Under the pieces are notes generated by a model that was not told the DNA's origin, made no database searches, and was given only the letters and a program-made list of their open reading frames with translations. A stretch of DNA of 64,000 nucleotides from Elysia crispata (lineage: Eukaryota; Mollusca; Gastropoda; Plakobranchidae). Location: the NCBI GenBank assembly GCA_033675545.1, contig JAWDGP010005058.1, positions 96,001 through 160,000 of the forward strand, given 5' to 3'. Position 1 is the stretch's first letter, and every line of letters starts with the position of its first letter. A program made the position numbers and the translations under genes. Shown piece after piece: positions 12,851 through 26,995 of this stretch.

Positions 12851-13321
12851 TTTATTGCAGATATTGCAGAAATTAGTAAATTGAAATCTTTGAGAAAGTG
12901 ACAAATAGAAAGCTAGTTGTTTTTAAATATATATGTATTTAAAAAGAAAAGATCGGGTGGGGGTGAGGATGTGGCGGGCGTGGGTTTAAGGGGAAAGCTG
13001 TAAGGGCCAGTCAGATAAAACTTAAAAAAAAAAAGAGTTTCAGAGGAATAGGCGAGAAAAAAAAATACAAAAACAAATTGGGTTATGATAGTCTTAATAG
13101 TTTTTGGAAACAGCAATAATATTGCTGTAAAAAAGGATTGTGAATCACTCATATGAATTTCCGGAAAAAGGTTTATTGTAATATTATTTTCTTTGCTAGC
13201 AGTTCTTTAAACAGCATCCTTTTTCAGTTAAGGTTAACAATAAGTACCATTTATTTTTCAGCTCCATTTTTACCATCACCACATATAAAACTCATTTAGA
13301 AAAAAATTTGAGTGTTAGCAA
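12851..13321. other. Non-coding stretch
   Basis: No gene is seen. The minus-strand frame at 12913-13152 is translated purine-rich sequence. Confidence 0.4.
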
Positions 13322-13342
13322 CAGTCTGTCTGTCTGTCTGTT
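13322..13342. repeat. (GTCT)n microsatellite
   Basis: Five tandem tetranucleotide units. Confidence 0.9.
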
Positions 13343-13426
13343 TGAGTTCTTAGGTATCTCATAGTGTATCCAAATCATTTAAGGTTAGGGTATTTTGTCT
13401 TTGCACGAAAAAAAAGTCTTTTTTTT

Positions 13427-13525
13427 TTAGCATGGCAGCTTAGAGGAACTTTCCAATAAATTTATATGCATGTGGGTTGAAATAGCTTTCCCACGCTTTA
13501 TTTCCGGGAATTTCCCTACCACTTC
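13427..13525 (-). CDS. Exon-like open block, unrecognised
   Basis: On the minus strand the acceptor tcttttcgcatcttttctag ends just before 13525. Frame 0 then stays open for 32 codons (start EVVGKFPEIKRGKAISTHMH) to a TAA at 13429-13427. A second frame over the same bases is open for 27 codons (start SGREIPGNKAWESYFNPHAY). Two protein-like frames over one short block suggest either chance or part of a dispersed repeat. No donor is seen before the stop, so it would have to be a last exon. No family is recognised. Confidence 0.15.
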   Translation of the reverse strand, partial: EVVGKFPEIKRGKAISTHMHINLLESSSKLPC

Positions 13526-14049
13526 CTAGAAAAGATGCGAAAAGACGCCAGCGACGTTTCATGATTTGGGGAAATAGAGAACGTTCATTTCATTTATTAT
13601 ACAGTGTATTGTTGATTATCTTGATTAAATGTATTTTTGTCTAACATTTCTAAGCTGTTCTTTTTTATGCTATGGAACGTATCTAGCTGTTAAAATTCTG
13701 TTTCGGCTAGAGCCCATACTCCAAAGTTGAACGCAAACACCCAGTAAACTAGATTACTATTAAGTTTTATCCTTCTCATGGTTTTGATTTTGACAACCGT
13801 ACTCCCTTCCCAACCCCCTGCTCCCCCTTTCCACACACACCCTTTTCCTTGTCGTGATCAACATATTTCGAAGTTTAGAAAACTCAATAGAAGATCTTTA
13901 AATCTATGTCAGGAAGAGGGTGCTGAAGAATTTCTCCTATAAAATATGGCTACAATCTCACAGGGTTCAATCCCTTGTATTGCTATTTTTTTTTTGTTTA
14001 TTTTATCTCCAGCCTTCAGTTGTTCACATTGTTTCTTTTAGTTTTCAGC
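13526..14049. other. Non-coding stretch
   Basis: No gene is seen. C-rich pyrimidine sequence lies at 13795-13850. The 60-codon frame 13920-14102 only gains meaning at its 3' end, where it enters the LINE remnant. Confidence 0.4.
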
Positions 14050-14072
14050 TTCCACACAACAACTTACTGATC

Positions 14073-14340
14073 ATGGTGGAGCTAGCAGTTGAAAAAGAAT
14101 GAAAGAGGCTCACATCTAAAAAAGAGAGAAATACCTGAACCTGACCAAAGAGCTAGAAGATGCCGGCGGCAAAGCTGTGGTGATGCCCGTTGAGGTTGGT
14201 GCCAGAGGATTCATAAGTCATCAGTCTACAGCCTTCTGACTAAATTTTCAATATGTGGCAACATAAGAACAAAAGCTTTAAAGTTACTATCGGAAATAGC
14301 CGAAAAACAGTTCCCGGTGGATCTGGAGCAGCAGAAATGA
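14073..14340 (+). mobile_element. LINE pol C-terminal remnant
   Basis: Plus-strand translation gives, in order, MVELAVEKE, then KKREKYLNLTKELEDAG, then VVMPVEVGARGFIS, then LLTKFSICGNIRTKALKLLS followed by EIAEKQFPVDLEQQK. This order (hydrophobic VELTVP-like strand, Lys-rich KYxxL helix, PVEVGARGF core, then an E-AEK tail) is familiar to me from the C-terminal ends of invertebrate reverse-transcriptase ORFs, where it may correspond to a restriction-endonuclease-like module. Exact clade assignment is not possible by eye. It is broken: the frame changes at about 14095 and again at about 14220, and a stop ends the last segment at 14340. No reverse transcriptase motif lies upstream, so this is a 5'-truncated dead copy, as is usual for LINEs. 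Confidence 0.62.
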
Positions 14341-14369
14341 GAGGTTCCTTCATGGCGATCAAAAATGCT

Positions 14370-14560
14370 CGCAGCATCAAAGGACCAGTTGGCGAAGTAG
14401 TATAGTGCCTGGATCAAGAGATGAAGATGTGGGTTCGAAACCTTTACAAATAAAAGATAACAGGGAGACACCTGGGAGTCATGACCTGGGTGTGGCCCGG
14501 CCCCCTAAGAGTGTCAGATTTATTTGTTTTCTTTTTTGAAATAAAACAAACAAATGAATT
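14370..14560 (+). mobile_element. SINE-like or LINE 3' tail sequence with tRNA-like boxes
   Basis: A-box-like sequence lies at 14398-14412 and the B-box ggttcgaaacc at 14432-14442, a Pol III type spacing. A GC-rich body (14465-14515) and an A-rich tail with aaacaaacaaatgaat follow. Because it starts within about 30 bases of the LINE remnant, it may instead be that LINE's own 3' end, or a SINE sharing that end. Confidence 0.4.
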
Positions 14561-14647
14561 CTGAATAAGTAGAGTACCACAAAGAGTCAGTTTAAAACTC
14601 AATGCCATAGATGACATGTTACAGGCCTCCTGAGATTCTTTGACAAA

Positions 14648-14656
14648 AGAGAGAGA

Positions 14657-14729
<73 letters not shown>

Positions 14730-14833
14730 CAAGAGAGAGAGAGGGAGATAGAGGGAGAGAGAGAGGGGGAGAGAGAGGAAGAAAGAGAGGGAGAGAGAGA
14801 GGGAGAGAGAGATAGATAGATAGATAGATAGAG
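14648..14833. repeat. (GA)n / (GGGAGA) / (GATA)n compound tract
   Basis: A (GA)n run to about 14717, then GA broken by GGG and GGGAGA units, then a short (GATA)n block at 14810-14833. Confidence 0.95.
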
Positions 14834-15254
14834 AGAACTATTTCGTAAGAAATTTATACGCCATAGAACTTAATATTTTCTTTCCATTGTGAAATGCAAT
14901 TAAAATTGTTGATGATTTAAACTTACTGAGGCTAAATATGTTATGATCTAATGATACAGACACTAAAATCCGCCATTTAAATGAAATTGTGGCTCGAGAT
15001 ATAGATCTACAGTTGTGATATAAAACTCCTATAATTATTCTTATTCTAGTGCTGAGAATGTCATCAAAATTTTTCCTTTCCGATCTACGTTATCACAATT
15101 TGCCACCGGAAGGATTGCTAGATCTCTCTGATAGATGTCCATGAGATAAGCTGATGACGCTTCATGATATGGTCATGACTCACGTATTTTGTCGATATGC
15201 TTGATATGTTCGTGTAAAACCAGAACATTATAGGCCTACGTTATTTAAATCAAT

Positions 15255-15257
<3 letters not shown>
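14834..15257. other. Gene-free stretch
   Basis: No coding signal. Around 15060-15200 the sequence is less AT-rich and carries GATA and TGATGACGC motifs, with nothing that can be called. Confidence 0.4.

Positions 15258-15324
<67 letters not shown>
15258..15324. repeat. (GA)n microsatellite
   Basis: Perfect dinucleotide array of about 67 bp. Confidence 0.97.
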
Positions 15325-15327
<3 letters not shown>

Positions 15328-15380
15328 AAGCAATTCTCTCATTCTCTCGCTTACCTTTTATTTGAATCCAAAAAGTAAAC

Positions 15381-15385
<5 letters not shown>

Positions 15386-15433
<48 letters not shown>
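15386..15433. repeat. (AT)n microsatellite
   Basis: Perfect (TA)n array followed by a T-run. Confidence 0.97.
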
Positions 15434-15441
<8 letters not shown>

Positions 15442-15607
15442 TTTCTTTTTGCTTTATTTACCTCTCTCTCTAAAATTTTTTATCCATTTATTCCTAATGT
15501 TTTGTTTTAGTTTACCGCCGGCGTAGGTCTGTTCAGCATCAGGTTGACCAGGTTTGTTTTGGATATAAACTGATTCAGAATCAAAATATAAATAAAGATA
15601 AATCAAA

Positions 15608-15608
15608 T

Positions 15609-15669
<61 letters not shown>
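15608..15669. repeat. Compound (AC)n-(AT)n microsatellite
   Basis: About seven AC units run directly into about 46 bp of (AT)n, consistent with stepwise AC to AT conversion. Confidence 0.96.
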
Positions 15670-17930
<2,261 letters not shown>

Positions 17931-17999
<69 letters not shown>

Positions 18000-18164
18000 G
18001 TGTCTATCTCGCAAAAAGAACATTGCATCGTGAAATTGCTCTCTCTCACTCTCTCTCCCTCCCTCCCTCCCTCCCTCTCTGAGTCTCTATCTCTCTTTGC
18101 TTCTTTCCCCTACTCTTTTTTTTTTTTCATCCTATCCATTTCTTTATCTGTTTATAGCCTATCC

Positions 18165-18226
<62 letters not shown>

Positions 18227-18259
18227 GAGTACCATGGTGTTTCTCTCTTTCTTTTACTA

Positions 18260-18320
<61 letters not shown>
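17931..18320. repeat. Cluster of (CT)n arrays
   Basis: Three main CT arrays (about 17931-17992, 18171-18230 and 18262-18320) are separated by degenerate CT, (CCCT)n around 18056-18078, and short unique spacers. The 147-codon plus frame spanning it is translated repeat. Confidence 0.96.
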
Positions 18321-18322
<2 letters not shown>

Positions 18323-18639
18323 TTTTCCTTTTCTGTCCGAGAAACTTTGTCAAGCGCAATGATCAAAAGCCTCGCTGTAGCACATGATACGAGTACCTCG
18401 TTTTTTGTTTTGCTTTTTTATAACAAAATGAATCGCAATCTTGCACTTTCGTACTAGTTTAAGATACAGACGGTTTTTTTTGAAAAGTAGATGTGAGCAA
18501 TATATAGAGTATATCTTCGTCATTTTCCATCTCTTTATCTCTCGATTTTAATGTTTTTTTAAATCAGTCTCTCACTCTATCTTCCATACATTTTTTTTCT
18601 AAACATCTAAATGAAATGCTCTAAAGTTGTTTTGATTCG

Positions 18640-18740
18640 CCCATCTATATATCTATTAACCTACTTGTCTATCTATCTATTTACCTATCTGTCCATCTAT
18701 CTATCTATCTTTTTTACTATCCATCATTCTATCTATCGTA
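18640..18740. repeat. Degenerate (TCTA)n tract
   Basis: TCTA/TATC tetramers with interspersed TGTC and ACCTA variants. Confidence 0.88.
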
Positions 18741-19881
18741 TATACAACGTTTCTCATTACATCATGTCCACGCCGTAACCCAAATATCGCAGAGTAAAAC
18801 ATTGGTTCAAGCGTATTGCAAATATCAGTTCAATCGTAATTCTAGAAATCTTTACAATATCCCCTCATATACTATATCTATATACTTGTTAAAAAATATT
18901 TGCAGGCGCGATCTTAGCACGATAACCAGCCCAGAAGGAAAACTGGTGTTCCTGATAAGGAAATAATTTAAGAGAAAATGTCTGGGCCTGAGAGGAAATT
19001 CGGATTGTCGCTTTAAGTCTTACCCCAACCGGATGTTTAAGATGGAGCGAAGGAGAATGCTGTTGACAGTGAGAGTTGGCACAAACCGCGATCATAAAAT
19101 AATCCTCCCTTCGGTTCTGCCCTGCCGGGAAATATTCTATCCGGATCTGTTTAAAGAATACGAGCACTCGGATTGGGATTCCTTTGCTTTTTTGTTCAGT
19201 TCTTTTTTTCATTGCAGTTAGAAAATAATTTGTTCGTCTTTTCGTTCATTTTTCGTTAATTGTGATGTGTAAGTGATTATTATTATTTTTGTTTTCCAGT
19301 TTCAACACTGTTCTTATAACTGCCCCATTTTGCTAAATACGATAATGTTTACTTTGGTTGTATATCAATTGACCATTTTCTACAGCCTTAATATGGAGAT
19401 TGTAAAATAATGATTTGTTATCTACTCGTCTTCTTTTTTTTTTTAAATATCATTTTCAAAGGTTTTATATTTCTTTCATGGGTTCCTTCATCAGCCTACT
19501 CCACCAAAACATCTCAGAGCATAGGCTTGAACATGACATTAAGGACGCCTTGTTCATTAATTAAACTGATTTTTTTTCATTTTAACATACAGCGCAATGA
19601 GCTATTTAACCTTCCGATCTTATGCCTGATTCTTAGACTTTACGTTGAAAAGTTAGAAAGCAATGTGACAATTATATGGAGAGAAATATCTTGTCCCATT
19701 ACAATCACCGTGTGTATTTTGGGCTTCTGGTTTGTTAGCGGGACGTGATGTCATGGCTTTTTCCCTCCCAATGCCTCCCAAGAGCACTTTTGAGAGTTAC
19801 AGAAAAAAATTCGAAAATTCGAATTGTTTCATTTTCTTTCTGTCTTTGTGCGTATGTGAGTTTACTTTATCAAAGCCAATG
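18741..19881. other. Gene-free stretch with opposing weak ORFs
   Basis: A 107-codon minus frame (18889-19212) and a 62-codon plus frame overlap at 19.0-19.2 kb, and a 112-codon plus frame runs 19410-19748. None shows a motif I recognise. The 18.9-19.2 kb block is somewhat GC-richer than its surroundings. Confidence 0.3.
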
Positions 19882-20054
19882 CTTAAAAAAAATAAAAAAG
19901 AAGGAGGCATTACATCCGGATCCTTCGACATCCGGTTCTTACAATTCGGGCTTTATGTATGTGTCTTTCCCTAAAGCTACTGTTTAAAAAAAAATAAAAA
20001 AGAAGGACGCATTACATCCGGATTTTCCAGTATCCGGTTCTTACAATTTGGGCT
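19882..20054 (+). repeat. 102-bp tandem duplication with CATCCGG-bearing unit
   Basis: A unit starting with an A-rich run, then gaaggaggcattacatccgg, then a second atccgg and ttacaattcgggct, occurs twice. The start of its aagga(c/g)gc block is at 19901 and 20003, a 102-bp period. The last 70 bases of the two copies differ at only a few positions. Confidence 0.92.
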
Positions 20055-22050
20055 AAATAAAAGCGATGATTTAGGGTATAATCTGTAAATAATTCAACTC
20101 ATGCCCACAACCTTTAACTCGGTCTCCAGGGACGAACGTCCTAATAGTAGGAAAAACGAGGCGGGTCCTGGAACCTTATGACGAGCTGTCACTAACCATG
20201 ACTTGGATTTCTGAGGTGACAATATGAAAAGCTTCCTGGGCGATATGGATCACGAGCAGAATCTAGGCTTTAGCTAGCTGGGAAAATTTCTCTTATGCCT
20301 TTTGTTATCTTCCTCTGCTGGCGGAGGCTGTCGAGACGATTTTTTTTTCTGTTCTAAAACAAAGAATGTTTTAGAAACTCTATTACAAAGCATGTCGTTT
20401 TATGATCATGTAATACGAATAAGATCGTACACAATTCTTCAATCATGTGAAAAAGAAAAAAGAAATAAAAATAAAATGATTCGCGAAATAAACGCGGCAG
20501 TAAAAAGATTTGTGAAGTCTTGAGGATTTCTTCCATTTGCAATGGCTCGGCGGTCAAATTCTTGATTCGGTTATAAGATGTTTGATTACTCCCTCCCCAT
20601 TCTCCTCAATCCCTCGTATTTTAATTGTGACCAAAAAGCAATTTTCCCTCATGCACTTAGCCAAATAGTCTAAAAATAGGTTTCTTATTTCAGGCAGTTC
20701 ATACATTTTGTGGAATGTTAATGGTGAGAGAGTGCCGACGAGTCGAACGATAGCTATATTTCTTGTAATAATAAAGACTCGATATATCGATAACGATCTC
20801 AACTGCTCAGCATCTCCCGGGGTTTACTAAAGGTCATATGGCGTGAGCGTCTATGTGGGTAACGACAGCATATTTACTTCGGGCTGAATAAGACCAAAGT
20901 TCTAGTTCTATTGACTTCGCATGTTAAGCCAAAGAAAGGGGTTTTTTCGTTTTATCACTGTGTAGAGTCGGTGGTCGCTTAAAAAATATCGTGATCTTAG
21001 AGTTTATAATATTCTCTATCGATTTTGTAATGAGCGGGCTAAATAAGACAATTATCGATTCTTTTAGTTCTACGAAAAACTATCCAAAGTGCAATGGCAG
21101 TGAGAAGGATTGGGGAGTATATTTTCGTCATTTAAAGAAAAAGCGCAACAGAAATCCTAACGTTTGTTTCTTTCCATGAAATTATCTTAGCTTGGTTGGT
21201 TATCTGCATTCGATAATCAGCCCAATACCCTCCGAGATGTTTTTATTTTTTTTTTGGTTCAAAATACTCTGTGTGACACTGGCTAGTTTAAATATTAAGG
21301 ACACAAAAAAGCAATGTAGGCTAAGATATGCATATCAATGAAAGAGGGAAGAAGAACAGCTTGATCCATCAATCTGAAGAAGGCGTGGAACCCGTCGTAA
21401 GTTGAAACCCCTATTTTTTTGTATTCCCAGCTTAGGAGGAAATAAAAAAAAAGTACTCACTCTCAATCATTGTGTCCAATAAAAATATGATGAACATTTA
21501 ACAATGTTATACAAAATGTGGAACATACTTAAAGCATCACATTGCGAGGGAGCTTGTCGCTGACGTAATGTAATATTCAACCAGAAAATGTTTCTTATTT
21601 TTGTCGTTCCATGCCCACAAAAGAAGTTAGATAAAAATAGAAGAAGTAAGTGAGTAAAAAAAGAACTTGAAAAAAGAAGTTTAAGAGAGTAAAAAATTGA
21701 TCAAAAAAAAAAGATAGACAAGAATAGAGTGACTGGAACAGATAGGTTGAGAAAAAGTGAGACAAAGAGGGACATATAGAGAGAGAATTAATCTCGACGG
21801 TTGAGCTTAGACTTACTACACCGCCCTTATAAAGGCCGTGATATATCATACACTCTCCTCAGTTGGAGAAAATAATATTATCTTCAAAGCCTCCCCCTCC
21901 CCCGTGAGTACTTCCGCCCTCTTAAACAAAACCTTCTCACTTTGGGCGCAGCAATCAAGTATAATAAGTGATGCAGTAACTCTTTTCATTTGAAGTATTC
22001 AAGACAAAAATCTTCGACATCAAGACTCGTAACTCCTACCCTATCACGTC
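20055..22050. other. Gene-free stretch with one balanced minus-strand ORF
   Basis: At 20554-20802 a minus-strand ATG frame of 82 codons (start MRSLSIYRVFIITRNIAIVR) has balanced composition but no recognised domain. A GC-richer block at 20100-20340 is unexplained and may belong to the same dispersed sequence as the 102-bp duplication. 21590-21800 is degenerate A/G-rich. Confidence 0.3.
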
Positions 22051-22069
22051 TGGGTCAAGGTTTGACCCA
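22051..22069. promoter_or_regulatory. Perfect inverted repeat resembling a nuclear-receptor site
   Basis: TGGGTCAA and TTGACCCA are exact reverse complements separated by 3 bases. Read as GGGTCA half-sites they form an inverted pair with 5-base spacing, like nuclear-receptor response elements (AGGTCA family). No promoter is recognised nearby, so function is inference. Confidence 0.25.
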
Positions 22070-23618
22070 GGTTGTCCCACGATTGAGCTCAAATATACGG
22101 ATTGTCTTTTCTTTATATCTACGGGCCAAGAAATAGTGATGTAATAAGGGATCGGTGGAATGCAACGCAAACCAAAATCTTCTAGGAAATAGTGAATTCA
22201 TGTGACCATTGGTAAACAGACTAAAGGTCAGTGAGCTGTGTATGGAAGAAGTAAATAAGGACTGCCAATATATCATTAAAGATCTAGCTGGAAGGTAATT
22301 ACATTTTAATCTAGCTGTCGAAATTTTCAACCTCGAGCAAGAAGGAACCGACAAAAAAATTATTGAGTGCATTTACCCAAAAATTAGCAAACTGATAATG
22401 TTATCTGTTCAAGTGTTTAAAAAACAGCTGTTTGGATTACAATATACTTATGTTGTTGTTGCAATGCCTTGGTTTTTGTAAAGTTAAAGTGGGCAAATTT
22501 ATAATCTTATGTCCATATGTCAACTTTGCTCCTAGAAAAAAAAATATGATCAAGCCCTTTTTAATCAGAAATGGGACTATAAAGATTTATGTCTTATCTT
22601 GATATGAGGGTATGAAGCGATATGTTTCTAAAGACGCCGATAACTTGCATAGCAACTGAAGTAAAAAAAAACCTTCGACACTCTCTAATGACCGATTATA
22701 AAAAATATAATCAGATGTCAGATTCCACATGAAATATGTTGGGTACCGGATGATGAAAACGAGGCGGAAGAATGGTGCCATCAAGAAATCCATGACTTCT
22801 ACAAAAGATCGGCGGAATGAGCTCGTTTGTGCCTAACAGTAGACAGACTTTGTGTGAGTCTCTGGCCATTGGAACCAGCCGTTTTGAGTACTTTTTTTCT
22901 TATTCGTTTTATATTATATTCTGGGCATATGAACTTTGAACTAACGGTGTAAATCTTACAGTTAGAGGACACTATGATGTCTCTAATAATAGTTATATCT
23001 GTACAGAGAGCAATAGTAATCGGGCCTTATGACATCTGATTCGGAGCGAATGTATCGAGCAGTGGGATAAACACATCACACGGTACCAACTCAGAGCAAA
23101 ACCTTTTCATATCATCTTGTCTGTTAAATACATACTGGACACCCTCTCTATTGAGGAAAGATCAATTAGAAGGGACGCTATAGTTTTTCTCCCTATTGCA
23201 ACATGGCATGGTCTTCATACTGACGTCGTTATGAGGCGGCGTTTAGTATTGTAAATTCATGTTCCCGCGGAGTCTTTCTCCTGCTCTTATATACAGGTTT
23301 AAGAAATTACTAATTATTGTAGGAAAAACAAGTAACCGGTATAATTATATCATATCAGCTTTAAGCAGAACCGTCTCATATATTTTCTTCCCCAGACTCC
23401 CCTTTAAACTGCTCTCACCCTTTGTGCTGTTGGGAAGTTTACTTCGTAAACCAAAGTTATGCGTTATAGCCAATCATGTCTCGTAAATGACTTTACTTGA
23501 CGTGCCCCAAGATTTTGTTTTAAAAAGGTATTGGGCTCAGCCAAACTAAAACGGTGATCCTCGGGCTACGGTGGAAACTCAGACAGAAGCCAAAGGTGAT
23601 TAAGAAACAGTATTTTCT
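22070..23618. other. Non-coding stretch with one short peptide frame
   Basis: Near 22720-22820 a plus frame reads IPHEICWVPDDENEAEEWCH, then QEIHDFYKRSAE and a stop. Its acidic, Trp/Cys-containing composition is unlike the AT-rich background, and a cag precedes its first codon. It may be a short exon end or a mobile-element scrap; no family is recognised. The rest shows nothing. Confidence 0.25.
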
Positions 23619-23790
23619 ATTGTGACAACTGCAGTGGTCGAGGGAAAACGCAGCAGGGAAAACCAGCGTGATGTTGGATGGACTAACAGAGTTGCTCAAA
23701 GAAGGAAGAGTGACAGAAGCACCGAAAGCGACGAGGGGTAGTGATGCATGGAAGGTCATGATCGCCTACGCTAAAGAGCACGGCACCTGA
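23619..23790 (+). mobile_element. LINE ORF2 C-terminus remnant
   Basis: One plus frame gives IVTTAVVEGKRSR, and a neighbouring frame continues with VMLDGLTELLKEGRVTEAPK, then ATRGSDAWKVMIAYAKEHGT and a TGA at 23788-23790. This is a pattern I know from the extreme C-terminus of invertebrate LINE reverse-transcriptase proteins: a GxxxGKRSRGRQR-like basic stretch, MLDGLT, then RDxWKxMIAxAxxHGT. The two parts are separated by a frame change at about 23660, and upstream sequence back to 23530 is too decayed to follow. It is a 5'-truncated dead copy on the plus strand. Exact clade is uncertain. The minus-strand 79-codon frame over the same bases is its shadow. Confidence 0.7.
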
Positions 23791-25049
23791 ATGATTGATT
23801 TTCTATAGTCACTAAAATTCTGGCAAATTTTTGTAAGTAATATTTGGGGAAATTTTTCAACCGCGACGCTGGCTTTACTTCAAACCAAAGATATACTGAT
23901 GGCTAGATGAGATCTTGTTCCAGATGGGCCCAAATCGAAGAGGATCTGACATGGTTTAGTCCAGTGACTTGGCCTTTTCTCATTAGAATTATGTCAGATA
24001 CAATTTGTACAAAAGATAAAGATAGCACAATTTCATGACGCCTGAAAAATCTGGAAAGATAAAGCAAGTTGGATGGACCTTTTCAGTCTTTAATCAATTT
24101 ATTCAAACAAAAATGAGCCAATTTACTGTGAAAGATGAATACAAATCGTTTGTGACTTGTTCGCAAGTGTAGAACGGCTCATTTTAGGAGGATTTTTAAT
24201 GTTATTCTTCTTCACGGAAATTACTGACCAATTACTCGTAAATTCTCCAGATTTTTACCTTAAATTCGGAATGTGAAAAAATAGTGTTGAAGTTATAATT
24301 ATGCTGTGGTCAAGATGCAAAAGCATTAAAATGCTGAGGGGTTACAGATAAATGATTTAGAAGCTACACCTGGTTCAGCAAATACATTAATGTTTGTCCA
24401 TAGAAATATGTCAACCATTTTCTCGCCTTCCGCCCCTGTTTTCAGTGCTGAAAATCTGTGTCTTGTTTATCTATGGTATGTGCCACTGCTAACCATGGCC
24501 AACCAGAATTATCTTTTGGAATCTGTTTCAGAAGAAATCGCTCGACTCTATTATCTTTACTCAGATATTGCGTACACACCTACTGCGTCGGTGTGGTAAA
24601 GGTTCTACTGCTTCTAGTTTGGTCAGATTTTAAAGTCGCTGAAGTGAATCTCGGCTTTTTCAAAAGGTGGTAGTACACAAGCGCACTGATAATAATTATA
24701 TTAGATCTAGTGGTTATCTTATATCTATTGCAAGAACTAAACACCCTATTAAAAACATACAAGGATTCGACCATTTAGGACAGTGGTTATTTTTGCCTTC
24801 CACTAGATTATTAATCAAGACTGACCACCTGTAGATCCGAGTTTAACTTTTCTCCCTGTTTACCTGTTCAAAGTTAGATTGTTGTCCTTGAAAACGCCTG
24901 AAATGAAATTAAAAATCAAGGGTTGCTATAAAAAGTATATAAAAAATCACCGAAAGTTATCATTTCAGTACCTCTAACTTTTATTGGTGGCTTTAAGATC
25001 GAATCTAACGCATGCAACACGGAATTACAGAAGCTGTTTTCAGTCCTGA
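23791..25049. other. Gene-free stretch
   Basis: Nothing supportable. Two overlapping plus frames of about 70 codons (24390-24673) carry no recognisable motif. Confidence 0.4.
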
Positions 25050-25240
25050 AGGCAATGAGCAAGTGCGATGTCCACGTAAATCACAGTCGCGGAGATCTCA
25101 AGACTCCCAACAGCTCTAGGAGTCGACTTAGAAGAAATCCGACTCCACTAGCTAATACTTTTCTTGCCAGGATTCGATCGGAGAACCTCGCGGATTGTCA
25201 AACTGCGGCTCTATCAGTTGGGGTATCAGGTGTCTGATCG
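25050..25240 (-). mobile_element. tRNA-headed SINE, minus orientation
   Basis: Reverse complement of 25164-25233 gives a tRNA-like head: a gatacccCAACTGATAGAGC A-box region (complement of about 25211-25227) and a GATCGAATCC B-box (complement of 25170-25180). A GC-rich body follows to about 25050. This is the standard SINE layout. No target-site duplication was resolved. Confidence 0.6.
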
Positions 25241-26995
25241 ATGTGTAGAGCGATGTCTCAACCGCGAGACATGCATACAAATTCGGGCCCCAAGAATTTG
25301 TCTATAGAGTCGACCACACGCGCACAAAATTAATGATCATTCATACTCACGGTAACGCTGTGATTAGGGAGGGGCATTCTGGGATTTTGATCCTATTTTT
25401 CTGCGTTCCCGACCTGCACCGCACAGCTTGCATGAAGCTTAGACGTTGCAAGACGAGGAAGAAAAATAATAGTCAAGCAAGTGCCTTTAGCTCAATTGTA
25501 TTTTTCATCACAGGAAGACTTTGAACTTAACCACTGCTCGAGCTTACGAATGCGCAGGCGACATTGTACTTACAGGACTAACACTAAACGACGACAATGA
25601 GATTTACGCAATAGAGTTTAATGCTTTAATTGTTTAGTATAATCCAAAAGCAAACACTTAATAACAAAAGTCGAGACAAAAAAAAATAAAAATATGTATA
25701 AGCAGCAGAAAAGCTCCTAGCAAAGTTTCACCACCAGATGAATCCATAGATATCGAAGTTGTAGAAAGAGTATATTCACTTAGTTATGTAGTGGTAGCTA
25801 ACCTGAAGCAAAACACAGAACATGTTAACAAACTAAAACCAAACATATAATGCTTAAAAAATGAGGGGAAAAAGCCAGGTTTTTTTATTATGATTTTACA
25901 ATTCAACGTTCATAAGTCTCATCACTTTTAGTAGATCTAATTGGGATGGAAATATTTTTAACCATGTAAAAAGACCTACGTGCTAAAAAAATTCGAAGAA
26001 CTGAAGGAATAATAGGAAAAAGTCAAGATGGTTTTTAATAAACTTATGAATAAAGAGATAAGATAAACCAAAGACAATCCTACATGCCCGCTTCTAAATA
26101 GATTGCAGAAGCAGAACTTTTTTCCGTTGCAGAAAATACACCAAATCTCTAAATTTTTCGAGAAGTTTGAGATCCCCTAAGTTTACGAAAGTCTTACACG
26201 GAAAGAAAGAGATTTAAATTAAAAATAAAAAGATCGATGAGCGCAGTACATGAAATGGGCTTTCCTTAACTTGAACCTTTATTTATTAGCTAGGAGGACA
26301 AAATCTTTTGTTTGGAAAAGGATCCTATTTTTAATTACCTAAAACGAGAGCCCATACCAGCCATATAAGTACCGTCCATCCCACGCCCTATGTTGTATCT
26401 CAATGGGTCCTTCCAACGCCACACTGAGAAGACTGGCGATCCATTTTTTTATTTCTGTGTTGAGATTTTTACATGGTTTAAAAGAATAAAATTTAAGTCT
26501 CTCCCACCTTTACTAATATATTCAATGCTTATATTGTGCAAAAATCTGTATGTGTATTAGAAGAAAAATCATTCTCATACTTCTTCCGCCTCTACACATC
26601 ATAAGTTTCTTTTATAAGTTACAATGAAACGTTAAAAAATTATTAAACAGCATGGATATTTTCCGTCGGGGAATAAACAACGATTTAAAAAAAAAAATTC
26701 TTTAACTCTACAATTCGCTAGTTTACATCTCATTTCAAGCCTTCAGCAAACGCCACAGTCATGCTTTCGCAAATATTATCTTCATTTCAATGCTCCGAAA
26801 ATGTTGCACAACATTTCCTCCAACCCACACAAGGAGTATGTGGCTTGTATCTTCACTCAAGAGTCACAATATACGAAGATTGTTTTGAATTTACGTAGAT
26901 TACTCTGCTGAAATTTAGAGATAAACGCCATTTTTTAGAGTTTGGAGCTGCAGTTGCAAATATGACCCTGCATGCAATAAACCCTTAGACTATGT
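25241..26995. other. Gene-free stretch
   Basis: No coding or repeat feature is supportable. A 63-codon frame at 25333-25524 is unremarkable. Confidence 0.4.

Noticed and set aside
18889-19212. 107-codon minus ORF as a gene
   Set aside because: No motif, a competing plus-strand frame, and length compatible with chance in this slightly GC-richer block.
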